Shown here: piece after piece, positions 35,883 through 44,683 of the stretch | Layout of the letters: each line of letters opens with the position of its first letter | Position numbering within the stretch: the stretch's first letter is position 1 | Source: Sinorhizobium mexicanum | Lineage (GTDB): Bacteria; Pseudomonadota; Alphaproteobacteria; Rhizobiales; Rhizobiaceae | Reading direction: 5' to 3' | Length of the DNA: 64,000 nt | Assembly: GCF_013488225.1 (NCBI RefSeq) | Contig: NZ_CP041238.1 | Location: forward strand, 3,631,501-3,695,500 | Position numbers and translations under genes: made by a program | The notes under the pieces: model-generated | What the model was told of the DNA's origin: nothing | Database searches by the model: none | What the model saw: only the letters and a program-made list of their open reading frames with translations

Positions 35883-37775
35883 TCAGCACCCTGCTGATTG
35901 GTCGTCCTCGAGCGCATCGAGGAGCGCGCGGAAGCGGGGGTGATCGCGAATGGCGTCCAGATCGGAGTCCTGCTTGAACCAATGGAGGTGATAGCAGGAA
36001 CTCTGCGGCACGACGGTTTCAAGGAGTTCCAGCGCGCGCTCGCCCTCACCGAGAAGCGAATAAACGCAGGCGGCATTATATTGCGCGACCACGTCGTCCG
36101 GATCGATCGCAAGCGCGCGAGCCACCCATTCCTTCGCGCGCTCGGGTTCGCCCATGTGCGCAAGTGCCAGCGCGCCGCGATGGGCCGGGCTGGCATTCTC
36201 CGGATGCCGCTCGAGCGCGCGTTCGGCCCGCGCGATGCCGATCCGAGCCCAGCGCTGGCGCTCGGCTTCGATCCCGAGCGAGAAGTAACAACCCATCAAA
36301 TGAATCGGCGAAAAATAGTCGTCCGGCTTGATCTCGGCCGCGCGCAGGAAGAATTCGACCGCTTCCTGAAACCGACCTAACGCAAACAGGAAACGACCAT
36401 AATATAAGTTCGCTTCATAAAGTGAAGGATCAAGCGCCAGAGCCTGGCGGAACTCGCGACCCGCCTCCTCCGTTTGCCCTTCGTGGTTTAGTGCCAACCC
36501 ACGTGAGGCATGCGCTTCCGCGAGATTTGGATCAAGGGCCAGCGCCCTTGCGCTCATCTCGAGAATGCTCTCGAGCGGAAACTCCTTTTCGTGCCAGTCC
36601 CTGATCGCACATTCGCATTCGGCTATGCCGGCATACGCACGGGCATAGTTCGGGTCGAGTTCGACCGCCTTCAGGAACATCCGGCGCGCAAGCAGCAGAT
36701 AGGACCGCGTCCAGGTACGCGAGAACTGCCGGCCGCGGAGATAGTAGGTGTAGGCCTCGACGGAGGTGGTCGGATCGCTCTCGATCGCCCTTTTCTCTTC
36801 CGGCAGCAGCTTGATCCTGAGCTGGTCGACGATCGCATGCGTGATCTCGTCCTGGATCATGAAAATGTCCGTGAGTTCGCGATCGTAGCGGTCTGCCCAC
36901 AGATGCCCGCCGGTCTGCGCATCGATGAGCTGGCCGGTGATGCGCACCCGCTCGCCCACCTTGCGGACGCTGCCTTCGAGAATGAAGCGGACGCCGAGTT
37001 CCTGGGCGATCTGCTTCACCTTCACCGGCTTGCCCTTGTAGGTGAAGACGGTGTTGCGGGCGACGACGTGCAGGCGTGAAATCTTCGACAGATCGGTGAT
37101 GATGTCCTCGGTGATGCCGTCGGAGAAATATTCCTGCTCCGGATCGTGGCTCATGTTCGTGAAGGGAAGAACTGCAACCGAAAGCTCATAACCGGGTTCC
37201 ACCGTGATGGTGGCGGGTTCCGCCGGCTTCTGAGCCGCCATGTCGCCGAAGGAGATGGTGTAGACGCGCACACTCGGGGCGATGTTCTTCAACGCATGCT
37301 CGCCCTTATCCACGAAGCCGAGGTCGAGCCGCGAGCCGACGTGATCGCGGACCGACGCCGAAACCGCGATGCCGGAGGGGTCGGCCAAGCCCTCGAGCCT
37401 GGCCGCGACGTTTACGCCGTCACCGAAAATGTCGCCGTCTTCGACGATGACGTCGCCGAGGTGAACGCCGATCCTGAGCTCGATGCGCCTGGTCCTTGGG
37501 AGGCCTTCATTCCTGGCGAGCATGCCGCGCTGAATTTCCGCCGCACAGGCGACGGCATTCACCACGCTCGAGAATTCGACGAGCATGCTGTCGCCCGCGA
37601 GTTTGACGACACGCCCCTTGTGGTTTGCGATCTTGGGCTCCAGGAACTCACGGCGATGTCTTTTCATCGCTGCCAACGTGCCGGCTTCGTCGGTGCCCAT
37701 GAGACGGCTGTAACCCACGACATCGGCAGCAAGGATAGCGGTCAGACGACGTTCCAAGAGACTCTCGATTTTCAT
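35883..37775 (-). CDS. Class III adenylate/guanylate cyclase with TPR region
   Basis: About 630 aa. N-terminal class III cyclase domain (about 8-180): LTAILAADVVGYSRLM with the metal Asp, GRVVKLAGDSMLVEF, and GDIFGDGVNVAARLEGLA. A TolB-like segment follows at about 200-310 (VAVLPFTNMSHDPEQEYFSD). Then about ten TPR units to the C-terminus. Probably a soluble signalling enzyme producing cAMP from ATP; this multidomain type is strongly expanded in Sinorhizobium. The ATG at 37775 (MKIESLLERRLTAIL) is the better start; the frame also opens at 37790. Confidence 0.9.
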   Translation of the reverse strand: MKIESLLERRLTAILAADVVGYSRLMGTDEAGTLAAMKRHRREFLEPKIANHKGRVVKLAGDSMLVEFSSVVNAVACAAEIQRGMLARNEGLPRTRRIELRIGVHLGDVIVEDGDIFGDGVNVAARLEGLADPSGIAVSASVRDHVGSRLDLGFVDKGEHALKNIAPSVRVYTISFGDMAAQKPAEPATITVEPGYELSVAVLPFTNMSHDPEQEYFSDGITEDIITDLSKISRLHVVARNTVFTYKGKPVKVKQIAQELGVRFILEGSVRKVGERVRITGQLIDAQTGGHLWADRYDRELTDIFMIQDEITHAIVDQLRIKLLPEEKRAIESDPTTSVEAYTYYLRGRQFSRTWTRSYLLLARRMFLKAVELDPNYARAYAGIAECECAIRDWHEKEFPLESILEMSARALALDPNLAEAHASRGLALNHEGQTEEAGREFRQALALDPSLYEANLYYGRFLFALGRFQEAVEFFLRAAEIKPDDYFSPIHLMGCYFSLGIEAERQRWARIGIARAERALERHPENASPAHRGALALAHMGEPERAKEWVARALAIDPDDVVAQYNAACVYSLLGEGERALELLETVVPQSSCYHLHWFKQDSDLDAIRDHPRFRALLDALEDDQSAGC

Positions 37776-38014
37776 CTTGTGTCCGAACAAGCTAACTTAG
37801 CCCCTTATAGTCTGAATGTCGTGCGGATACTTCAGCACCCTCGGATCAGAATAGCGCAGCATCGGCGACGGTTCTGTTTCAAATGGAACCCGCTCAGCGC
37901 GGTCTTGGCCAGCCCAGGTTCTGCCTTGCGAACACACGTCGCCGCGGTGAAAGCGATTCCAGCAAAGGCGCGTAACGTTTTCCGCGCGGAATTGCGTGGT
38001 TCAAAGAGTTAGAT

Positions 38015-38170
38015 CTACGGCCGCACAAGCACGGTGATCATCATCACCGCGATCGCGAAAACGGCGATCTTCCAGAAATCGCGGCGTTGCCGGAGTCCCG
38101 GGATGCCAAGTGGCTTGATGATTTGGACGCCCATCGCGAGCAGCAGGAGTGCCATCAGGATTTTCGACAT
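38015..38170 (-). CDS. Small two-helix membrane protein
   Basis: 51-aa protein MSKILMALLLLAMGVQIIKP, then GLRQRRDFWKIAVFAIAVMM, ITVLVRP: two hydrophobic helices separated by a short Arg-rich loop. Found by hydropathy pattern; I know no function. An upstream frame extends 18 codons, but the Met at 38170 starts a clean helix. The 38171-38411 gap to the divergent MFS gene shows no other gene. Confidence 0.65.
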   Translation of the reverse strand: MSKILMALLLLAMGVQIIKPLGIPGLRQRRDFWKIAVFAIAVMMITVLVRP

Positions 38171-38411
38171 TCGTTCATTCCCGCAATGCTCTGTTCGCCG
38201 TGACGGACCGCGAGGACAAAGCACAATTGGGCGGAAAACGCCTGTGCACTTTTTCTCATCTCTCCCTTCGGCGTCATACCGCCGTCACTTTTCGTCGCAT
38301 AGAGGGCTATTGTTTCCGCCGCCGATTTGCAATGACAGGCGGCACAAAATCCGGCTGGCAATTGCGGGTACTCGCCCCTAGCTTGCTGACGGCAGAACGA
38401 TTTTCGGATTG

Positions 38412-39719
38412 ATGATGAGAAAAAACCTGCTTCCCGTCACCGCACTCCTGCTTGGTACCCTGTTTCTCTTTCTTGGAAATGGTCTGCAGAGTCTGCTCCT
38501 GCCGGTCCGCGGCACGGCGGAGGGATATCCGACGACCATTCTCGGCCTTCTTGGCACTTCATGGGCCTCCGGCTTCGTTCTCGGCTGCTTCTTCGCACCT
38601 AACGTCGTCAAGCGCATCGGCCATGTGCGTGCCTTCAGCGTCTTCACGTCCTTGATCGCGATCATCGCCCTTCTTACCGGCATCTTGGTCGACCCGATCT
38701 GGTGGGTTGCGTTGCGCGCGGTCACCGGTTTCTCGACAGCCGGCACGTCGATGATCATCGAGAGCTGGTTGAACGAGCGCGCCACCAATGAAAGTCGTGG
38801 CGTAATCTTCTCGCTCTATATCGCGATCACGCTTTTCGGCGTCGTCGGCGGCCAGATGATGATTCCGTTCGGCGAGACGACGACGACCTTCTTTTTCATG
38901 ATCTGCGGCATTCTCTATTGCGTCGCGATGTTGCCGACGCTGCTCTCCAAGGCCGCCACGCCGCAACCGCTGAAACAGGTCCGGCTCGATCTGCGCGGCC
39001 TCTATCGCAATTCGCCGGTCTCCTTTCTGGGCATCCTGCTGGTCGGCATCGCCAACGGCGCCTTCGGCACGCTCGGCGCCGTCTTCGGCCGCCAGGCTGG
39101 TCTTTCCGACAGCACCGTGGCGACGATGATGAGCGTGGCGATCTTTTCGGGAGCCATCATGCAGTTGCCTGCAGGCCGTATTTCCGACCGTGTCGACCGG
39201 CGTTACGTGCTGGCCGTGCTGGCCGGCATCGGCGCACTTGCAGGTCTTCTGATCTTCCTCGTCGAACCGAGCCAGGTCTGGATCGTCTTGACGCTGATCG
39301 CCATCTACGGTGCTGCCGCCAATGCGCTCTATCCGATCGCGGTCTCCCACGCCAACGACTTCGCCACGCCGGAAGAATTCGTCAAGGTTTCGGGCGGCCT
39401 CTTGCTGCTTTACGGCATTGGCACGATCATCGGCCCGACGATCGGTGGACCGGTGATGACTGCGACGGGCCCCTATGGCCTGTTCATGATCACCGCCTGC
39501 GCGCATATGCTGATCACCGCCTACGCGATGGTTCGCAGCCGCCGGCGTGCGCCGGTTCCGGTCGACGAGCGCGACGCCTTCTCGCCGGTCAATGCCGGTA
39601 CGCCGACGACGCCGGAAAGCCTCCAGCTTTCGCCGCGTGCCGCGCCGCTGGATGAACTGCGCGACGAGGATGTCAGAGACAACCCCGAGGAAGAGGAGAG
39701 ATCGAATGAGCCTGTTTGA
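38412..39719 (+). CDS. MFS transporter
   Basis: 435-aa major facilitator with 12 predicted helices: LLLGTLFLFLGNGLQSLLLP (TM1), RAVTGFSTAGTSMIIESWLN (TM4 region), and the inter-helix loop AGRISDRVDRRYVLAV typical of MFS motif A. The 435-aa chain ends in a 50-residue acidic hydrophilic tail. It resembles the YcaD/YfkF subgroup (the ESWLN motif). Its substrate is unknown. It overlaps the next gene by 14 bp. Confidence 0.92.
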   Translation: MMRKNLLPVTALLLGTLFLFLGNGLQSLLLPVRGTAEGYPTTILGLLGTSWASGFVLGCFFAPNVVKRIGHVRAFSVFTSLIAIIALLTGILVDPIWWVALRAVTGFSTAGTSMIIESWLNERATNESRGVIFSLYIAITLFGVVGGQMMIPFGETTTTFFFMICGILYCVAMLPTLLSKAATPQPLKQVRLDLRGLYRNSPVSFLGILLVGIANGAFGTLGAVFGRQAGLSDSTVATMMSVAIFSGAIMQLPAGRISDRVDRRYVLAVLAGIGALAGLLIFLVEPSQVWIVLTLIAIYGAAANALYPIAVSHANDFATPEEFVKVSGGLLLLYGIGTIIGPTIGGPVMTATGPYGLFMITACAHMLITAYAMVRSRRRAPVPVDERDAFSPVNAGTPTTPESLQLSPRAAPLDELRDEDVRDNPEEEERSNEPV

Positions 39720-39894
39720 CGACGACCTTCCAAAGAAGAAAACAGCACACGAGATCGGCAGCGATCTGTCGCTGCTCTCGGTCGATGAGCTGACGGCGCG
39801 CATCGCGCTCCTGACGGAGGAGATTGCGCGATTGGAAGCCGAACGGACCCGCAAGTCGGCAAGCCGCTCCGCGGCCGACAAGCTCTTTCGGTAG
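39706..39894 (+). CDS. DUF1192 small protein
   Basis: 62-aa protein MSLFDDDLPKKKTAHEIGSD, then LSLLSVDELTARIALLTEEI and ARLEAERTRKSASRSAADKL. This is the DUF1192 family of alphaproteobacteria, with a short coiled coil. AGAGGAGAG precedes the ATG. Overlap with the MFS gene implies coupling. Confidence 0.9.
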   Translation: MSLFDDDLPKKKTAHEIGSDLSLLSVDELTARIALLTEEIARLEAERTRKSASRSAADKLFR

Positions 39895-39942
39895 AGGGAT
39901 GAAGGAAAAGTGTGCGCGGTTTTCCGCCCGCATCCCGCGTCT
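39894..39942. repeat. Intergenic palindromic repeat, copy 4
   Basis: AGAGGGATG ... GTGTGCGCGGTTTTCCGCCC ... CATCCCGCGTCT, matching copies at 1931, 3313 and 28074; it begins at the DUF1192 stop codon. Confidence 0.7.
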
Positions 39943-40049
39943 CAGCTCATAAGAATCGATCACAAGTTGAATGCGCCTTCTTTGTATTCGCGCGTCCTGC
40001 TACGCGACCCGAAGTGAATGCAACTTAACGGCAAATTAAGCATTTTCGG

Positions 40050-40163
40050 TGATTGTCGAGTCATCCGGTTCCCCCGGACTCAGACATTTTCTCCGACTGG
40101 CGAATGGGTCTGATTTTTCTCCCTGTTTTACCTTGAGAGCCGCTTTTCGCGGCTCTTTTTTTG
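40050..40163 (+). ncRNA. Candidate small RNA ending in a strong terminator
   Basis: A non-coding stretch with a CCGG-TTCCC-CCGG stem, a U-rich CTGATTTTTCTCCCTGTTTT segment (possible Hfq site) and a strong terminator at 40135-40163. It lies more than 150 bp after DUF1192 with other elements between. It could equally be the 3' trailer of the MFS-DUF1192 mRNA; no clear promoter was found. Confidence 0.3.
40135..40163 (+). terminator. Rho-independent terminator
   Basis: GAGAGCCGC-TTTT-CGCGGCTC followed by TTTTTTTG: strong stem and seven Ts. Confidence 0.9.
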
Positions 40164-40164
40164 T

Positions 40165-40271
40165 CTTCAGGGCCGCGCGTCCCGTTAGACGCGCAAGGGA
40201 CGCAGATGCCCTTTGAGCTGCCGCATGATTTTGTCAGCAAGTCGACCCCGATTCCAGGAATCATGCAGTAG
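40165..40271 (-). repeat. RIME1-type element, copy 4 (inverted, diverged)
   Basis: Minus-strand copy: on plus it reads CTTCAGGGCCGCGCGTC ... GACGCGCAAGGGACG ... CCGCATGATTTTG ... AATCATGCAGTAG, 107 bp. It lies directly after the terminator. Confidence 0.75.
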
Positions 40272-40437
40272 TGAACAGGCATTTCAAAGAATTGTGGAGA
40301 TTAACCCTTTCTTAAGAATACCCTTGCGCGGAATACGGTAAGGGATCATTCTTCAACCATAGAGGGGACCTAGGGGAGCTTTTCCCGGAGTCGCCCGTTA
40401 CCTGACCGTGATGCGTTTGAACCAGGGAAAACAGGCC

Positions 40438-40956
40438 ATGTCCGAGAGAGGATTGAATACCGTCAGTTTCGCGGGACACGCTGCGTCCTCGGCGCAGTTC
40501 AAGGCACTCTATGCAGAAGGCATGGGCCTGGTCGAGGAAACCGCGAGCTATCTCGACGGACCGGGCCGTCTGGCCTCCAAGGCGCTGCCGCGCATGGCCT
40601 CGGTGCTCTACGCCGCCGAGTCGATGCGGCTTACTACGCGCCTGATGCAGATGGCTTCCTGGCTCCTCCTTCAGCGCGCCGTCAACAACGGCGAAATGAG
40701 CCGCGATCAGGTTCTTTCGGAAAAGAGCAAGGTTCGCCTCGACAGCTTTAACGTCGATCGCAATGCGCCGGGCTGGAACGACCTTCCCGAGATGTTCCGC
40801 GACCTGATCGAGCGGTCGCTCCGTCTGCAGAACCGCGTCGCCATACTCGACCGCGAGATTTACCGGCCGCAGGAGGCGACGACCTTCGTTCCCGACAACC
40901 AGAACGGCGTCAAGGCGCAGCTCAAGCTGCTGCAGACTGCCTTCGGCACCAACTGA
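40438..40956 (+). CDS. rcdA: RcdA-like DUF1465 regulator of CtrA degradation
   Basis: 172-aa helical protein of the DUF1465 family, whose Caulobacter member RcdA delivers CtrA to ClpXP with CpdR and so controls cell-cycle progression. SFAGHAASSAQFKALYAEGM, LVEETASYLDGPGRLASKAL, YAAESMRLTTRLMQMASWLL and VRLDSFNVDRNAPGWNDLP are family features. The ATG at 40438 (MSERGLNTVSFAG) is preferred to GTG 40408 or ATG 40411. Its own promoter must lie in the 39895-40437 gap. Confidence 0.85.
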   Translation: MSERGLNTVSFAGHAASSAQFKALYAEGMGLVEETASYLDGPGRLASKALPRMASVLYAAESMRLTTRLMQMASWLLLQRAVNNGEMSRDQVLSEKSKVRLDSFNVDRNAPGWNDLPEMFRDLIERSLRLQNRVAILDREIYRPQEATTFVPDNQNGVKAQLKLLQTAFGTN

Positions 40957-40988
40957 CGCCGGCACACCGACCTTCCCAGACAACCTCG

Positions 40989-41012
40989 AACCCGGCCACA
41001 CGCCGGGTTTTT
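40989..41012 (+). terminator. Terminator after rcdA
   Basis: AACCCGGC-CACAC-GCCGGGTTTTT, 33 bp after the stop. Confidence 0.85.
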
Positions 41013-41045
41013 CGTGTTGGCCGCGGTCCGGCTTGGGGCAGGCAA

Positions 41046-41071
41046 CAAAAAAGCCCGGCAAAGCCGGGCTT
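41046..41071 (-). terminator. Terminator after rpmE
   Basis: Minus strand AAGCCCGGC-TTT-GCCGGGCTTTTTTG, 25 bp beyond the rpmE stop. Confidence 0.88.
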
Positions 41072-41095
41072 CGAACACGCCGGAGAGGCGAGCGA

Positions 41096-41317
41096 TCAGA
41101 GGCCGAGGCCTTCGAAGCGCTTCTTGAACTTGGAGACGCGGCCGCCGCGGTCGACGAGCTGCTGGCTGCCACCGGTCCAGGCCGGGTGCGACTTCGGATC
41201 GATTTCCAGGTTCATGGTGGCGCCTTCCGAACCCCAGGTCGAGCGGGTTTCGTATTCGGTGCCGTCGGTCATGACCACCTTGATCATGTGGTAGTCGGGA
41301 TGGATGTCTGCCTTCAT
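41096..41317 (-). CDS. rpmE: 50S ribosomal protein L31
   Basis: 73-aa L31: [20 protein letters not shown], then [38 protein letters not shown] and KFKKRFEG. The zinc-binding Cys residues of the C+ form are missing, so it is the Cys-free (C-) type common in alphaproteobacteria. The ATG at 41317 is the conserved start. Confidence 0.97.
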   Translation of the reverse strand: MKADIHPDYHMIKVVMTDGTEYETRSTWGSEGATMNLEIDPKSHPAWTGGSQQLVDRGGRVSKFKKRFEGLGL

Positions 41318-41503
41318 AACAATCTTCCTAGAGTTCCAGGGTCCAATTGTCGCAAGGCATTGCGACTTTGGGACCGAACACGTAAATGAAGCCGCAGACC
41401 ACCACTGGGCTACGGCTCCCCAATTCGATGCCGTGCCTATACATGAAGGTCTGCGGGATAACAAGTGCCGCGCGGAAGACTTATCAAGGAAGCCCTCCCG
41501 CGC

Positions 41504-41609
41504 TACTGCATGATTTCTTAAATCGGGATCGATTTAAGGACACAATCGTGCAGCATTTCAAAGTGCTACAGCGACCTTAGCGTGTCCAATCCAACGCGCG
41601 GCGCTGTAG
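41504..41609 (+). repeat. RIME1-type element, copy 5
   Basis: 106 bp from CTACTGCATGATTTCTTAAA to GCGCGGCGCTGTAG, with the internal GTGCAGCATTTCAAAGTGCT. It ends 15 bp before the ABC exporter start. The remaining part of 41318-41503 has a weak tRNA-like stretch that I do not accept as a gene. Confidence 0.9.
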
Positions 41610-41624
41610 GCGATCGGGGGTCAT

Positions 41625-43427
41625 GTGTCGAGACGAGAAAACCAACCGCCAGCACGCAGATCCATTCGCCCACTGGCCGCAGTGCTGCCATATCTCGCGC
41701 GCTATCGCCGCTTGGTTATCGGAGCGGCGATCTCGCTGACGGTCGCTGCCGTCACCACGCTGACGCTGCCGTTGGCGGTCCGGCGGATGATCGACAATGG
41801 CTTCACCAATTCCGATTCCGGCTTCATCAATACCTATTTCTCCATGCTGATGGTGCTGGCCATCGTCCTGGCCCTTGCCAGTGCTACACGCTACTACTTC
41901 GTCATCTCGCTCGGCGAGCGTATCGTCGCCGATCTCCGCCGCGATGTCTTCGCGAAGGTCACGCGGCTTTCCGCCTCCTTCTTCGACGTCAACCAGTCCG
42001 GGGAGATCGTTTCGCGCCTGACCGCCGACACGACACAGATCAAGTCTGCCGTCGGTGCCACTGCCTCGGTGGCGCTGCGCAATCTGATCCTCTGCCTCGG
42101 CGCGATCGGCATGATGATCTATACCAGCCCGAAGCTTTCGAGCCTCGTGCTTGCAGCGATCCCGGTCATTGTTTTCCCCCTCGTCGGTTTCGGCCGGTCC
42201 GTCCGCCGACGCTCACGGCAAGCGCAGGACACCCTTGCCACAGCCTCCGCCTATGCCGGCGAGGCTATTGCAGCAGCCCGTACGGTTCAGGCCTTCAACG
42301 CCGAGGAAAGCGCCAACCGACATTTCGGCAGCGCGGTGGAAGACGCCTATGGTGCCGCCCGCGCGGCGATCAGGGCGCGGTCGATCCTCACCGGATTCGC
42401 CATCACCATGGTGTTCGGCAGCGTCGTCGCGGTGCTCTGGTTTGGCGCGCGCGACGTGCTTGCCGGCACGCTGTCGGCGGGCACGCTGAGCCAGTTCCTG
42501 CTCTATTCGGTCTTCGCCGCCGGCAGTCTCGGTGCGCTCTCGGAAGTGTGGGGCGAGCTGTCGCAGGCGGCGGGTGCCGCCGAGCGCCTCAACGAACTGC
42601 TGACCGAGGTACCCCAGATCCAGGCGCCCGAGCATCCGATCGCAATGCCCGTGCCGGCCCAGGGCGCCATCGCATTTGCGGATGTCCACTTCGCCTATCC
42701 TGCGCGCCCGGATTACAAGAGCCTGAACGGCCTGAGTTTCGCGGTCAAACCTGGGGAAACCGTCGCCATCGTCGGCCCCTCGGGCGCGGGCAAGAGCACG
42801 GTCTTCTCGATGCTCCTGCGCTACTATGATCCGGTCAAAGGCACGGTTACCATCGACGGCATCGACGCCCGCATGGTCGACCCCAAGAACTTGCGTGATC
42901 GCATGGCCATCGTGCCGCAGGACGTAACGATCTTCGCCGCCTCCGTGCACGACAACATTGCCTTCGGCGCAGCGGATGCGAGCCGGGAAGCCGTCCGCGC
43001 AGCAGCCGTCGCCGCGCAGGCTGACGAATTCATCGCGAAGCTGGACCGGGGCTACGACACGCATGTCGGCGAGCGCGGGGTGACACTTTCCGGCGGTCAG
43101 CGCCAGCGCATCGCGATCGCGCGGGCAATCCTCAGGAACGCGCCGATCCTTCTCTTGGACGAGGCAACCTCCGCGCTCGACGCCGAGAGCGAGACATTGG
43201 TGCAGACGGCGCTCGATGGGCTGATGCGGCAGCGCACGACGATCGTCATCGCCCATCGGCTGGCGACCGTGCTCAAGGCCGACCGCATCCTCGTCATGGA
43301 TCATGGCCGCGTCGTCGAGGAAGGCACCCATGCCTCGCTGATCCGCCATGGTGGCCTTTACGCGAAACTCGCCCGGCTGCAGTTCGACCACGGCGCGGAA
43401 TCGCTCTTCGTGGCAGCACGGACTTAG
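41625..43427 (+). CDS. ABC exporter, fused permease/ATPase (MsbA type)
   Basis: 600-aa half-transporter that would act as a homodimer. Six membrane helices in about 30-310, followed by a nucleotide-binding domain: Walker A GPSGAGKST near 384, Q-loop IVPQDV, signature LSGGQRQRIAIARAIL near 489, Walker B ILLLDEATSALD, and H-loop IAHRLATV. GTG is the start (MSRRENQPPARRS follows); an ATG two bases upstream is out of frame. A RIME1 copy lies immediately upstream. Substrate unknown, lipid- or drug-like by family. Confidence 0.95.
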   Translation: MSRRENQPPARRSIRPLAAVLPYLARYRRLVIGAAISLTVAAVTTLTLPLAVRRMIDNGFTNSDSGFINTYFSMLMVLAIVLALASATRYYFVISLGERIVADLRRDVFAKVTRLSASFFDVNQSGEIVSRLTADTTQIKSAVGATASVALRNLILCLGAIGMMIYTSPKLSSLVLAAIPVIVFPLVGFGRSVRRRSRQAQDTLATASAYAGEAIAAARTVQAFNAEESANRHFGSAVEDAYGAARAAIRARSILTGFAITMVFGSVVAVLWFGARDVLAGTLSAGTLSQFLLYSVFAAGSLGALSEVWGELSQAAGAAERLNELLTEVPQIQAPEHPIAMPVPAQGAIAFADVHFAYPARPDYKSLNGLSFAVKPGETVAIVGPSGAGKSTVFSMLLRYYDPVKGTVTIDGIDARMVDPKNLRDRMAIVPQDVTIFAASVHDNIAFGAADASREAVRAAAVAAQADEFIAKLDRGYDTHVGERGVTLSGGQRQRIAIARAILRNAPILLLDEATSALDAESETLVQTALDGLMRQRTTIVIAHRLATVLKADRILVMDHGRVVEEGTHASLIRHGGLYAKLARLQFDHGAESLFVAART

Positions 43428-43551
43428 ACTTTCGTCGTCCAACCGCGGCTGATCCAACCTCCGCCATTGCACAGCGGGAGCCGGACCCTATTCTTAAGGA
43501 CCCGGCCTTTCGCGGCCGGCATCGTCACGACGAGTTTGGGAGGATTTCCGC

Positions 43552-44544
43552 ATGGCATTCACGAGACTGACCCGCCGCGCCGCTATCGCCTTCGGCCTGA
43601 CCGCGCTTTCTGCGCTGAGCCTTGGCACGACGGCGCAAGCGCAGGAGTTTCCGGACCGGTCAATAAACTTGGTCGTCCCCTTCGCTGCCGGTGGTTCGAC
43701 CGACGTGGTCGCGAGAATCATCGCCCAGAAAATGTCGGAGGATCTTGGCCAGCAGGTGGTCGTCCAGAACGTGGCGGGTGCCGGCGGCAATCTCGGCGCG
43801 GCCAACGTCGCGCGCGCCGACCCGGACGGCTATACGATCCTGATGGCGACGGTTGCGACCCACGCGCTCAACCCGCTGATCCTGAAGACGAAGCCCTATG
43901 ACCCCGAGAAGGATTTCGCACCCATCTCGCTCCTCGTGATCGTTCCGAACGTGCTGGTCGTCAATCCGGAACTGCCGGCCAAGAATGTCCAGGAATTGCT
44001 CGCCCTGCTCAAAGCGGCGCCGGACCAGTACAGCTACGCCTCATCCGGCAACGGCACGCCGCTTCACCTCTCGGGCGAGCTCTTCAAGAAAATGGCCGGC
44101 GTTGAGATGCAGCATATCCCCTACAAGGGCTCCGGGCCGGCGCTGAATGACGTCATCGGCAACCAGGTTCCGATCATGTTCGACAATCTTCCCTCGTCAT
44201 CGGGACACATCAAGGCCGGGACCCTGCGGGCGCTTGCTGTCACCACCGCCGAACGCGCGCCGTCGTTCCCCGATATTCCGACGATCGCCGAATCCGGTAT
44301 TCCGGGTTACGAGACCTATACCTGGAACGCGCTCTTTGCGCCGGCGAACACGCCCCAACCGGTGATCGCGCGACTGAACGAGTCGGCAAAGAAGGCGCTT
44401 GCCGATCCGGCGGTCCAGAAGCGCATGGAGGAGTTCAGCGCGAAGATCGTCGGCTCGACGCCCGAGGAGCTCGCCGCGCATGTCAAGGCCGAGCTTGAGA
44501 AATGGACACCGGTCGTCCGCGACGCCAATATCCAGATGGATTGA
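43552..44544 (+). CDS. Tripartite tricarboxylate transporter substrate-binding protein (TctC/Bug family)
   Basis: 330-aa periplasmic binding protein. Signal peptide at 1-31 (TRRAAIAFGLTALSALSLGT, ending AQAQ). FPDRSINLVVPFAAGGSTDV, QNVAGAGGNLGAANVARADP, DGYTILMATVATHALNPLI and HIPYKGSGPALNDVIGNQV are classic. No tctA/tctB membrane genes are nearby, so it is an orphan binding protein, as often in Bug families. GGAGGAT precedes the ATG. Confidence 0.93.
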   Translation: MAFTRLTRRAAIAFGLTALSALSLGTTAQAQEFPDRSINLVVPFAAGGSTDVVARIIAQKMSEDLGQQVVVQNVAGAGGNLGAANVARADPDGYTILMATVATHALNPLILKTKPYDPEKDFAPISLLVIVPNVLVVNPELPAKNVQELLALLKAAPDQYSYASSGNGTPLHLSGELFKKMAGVEMQHIPYKGSGPALNDVIGNQVPIMFDNLPSSSGHIKAGTLRALAVTTAERAPSFPDIPTIAESGIPGYETYTWNALFAPANTPQPVIARLNESAKKALADPAVQKRMEEFSAKIVGSTPEELAAHVKAELEKWTPVVRDANIQMD

Positions 44545-44552
44545 CGCTCAAA

Positions 44553-44668
44553 CACCCCTCATCCGGCCTGCCGGCCACCTTCTCCCCGCAAGCGGGGCGA
44601 AGGAGACTCGCGACAACCGTCGAGCGTCCAAGTCCCCTCTCCCCGCATGCGGGGAGAGGGTTAGGTGA
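44553..44668. repeat. Intergenic CCCTC-rich palindromic repeat, copy B
   Basis: CCCCTCATCCGGCCTGCCGG, CTTCTCCCCGC-AAGC-GGGGCGAAGG, and CCCCTCTCCCCGCATGCGGG with GAGAGGGTTAGGTGAGGG. Shares motifs with the copy at 12587-12720. Confidence 0.7.
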
Positions 44669-44683
44669 GGGACAGTCGCGGGC

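Noticed and set aside
36076..37079. Frames within the TPR region of the cyclase gene.
   Set aside because: Internal to the confidently called cyclase; composition typical of a shadow frame.
41370..41440. tRNA-like stretch upstream of rpmE (minus strand GGGGAGCCGTAGCCCAGTGG).
   Set aside because: The start resembles a tRNA 5' half, but I could not fold a full cloverleaf or find an acceptable anticodon and T-arm (TTCGAAT). Treated as chance or decayed sequence.
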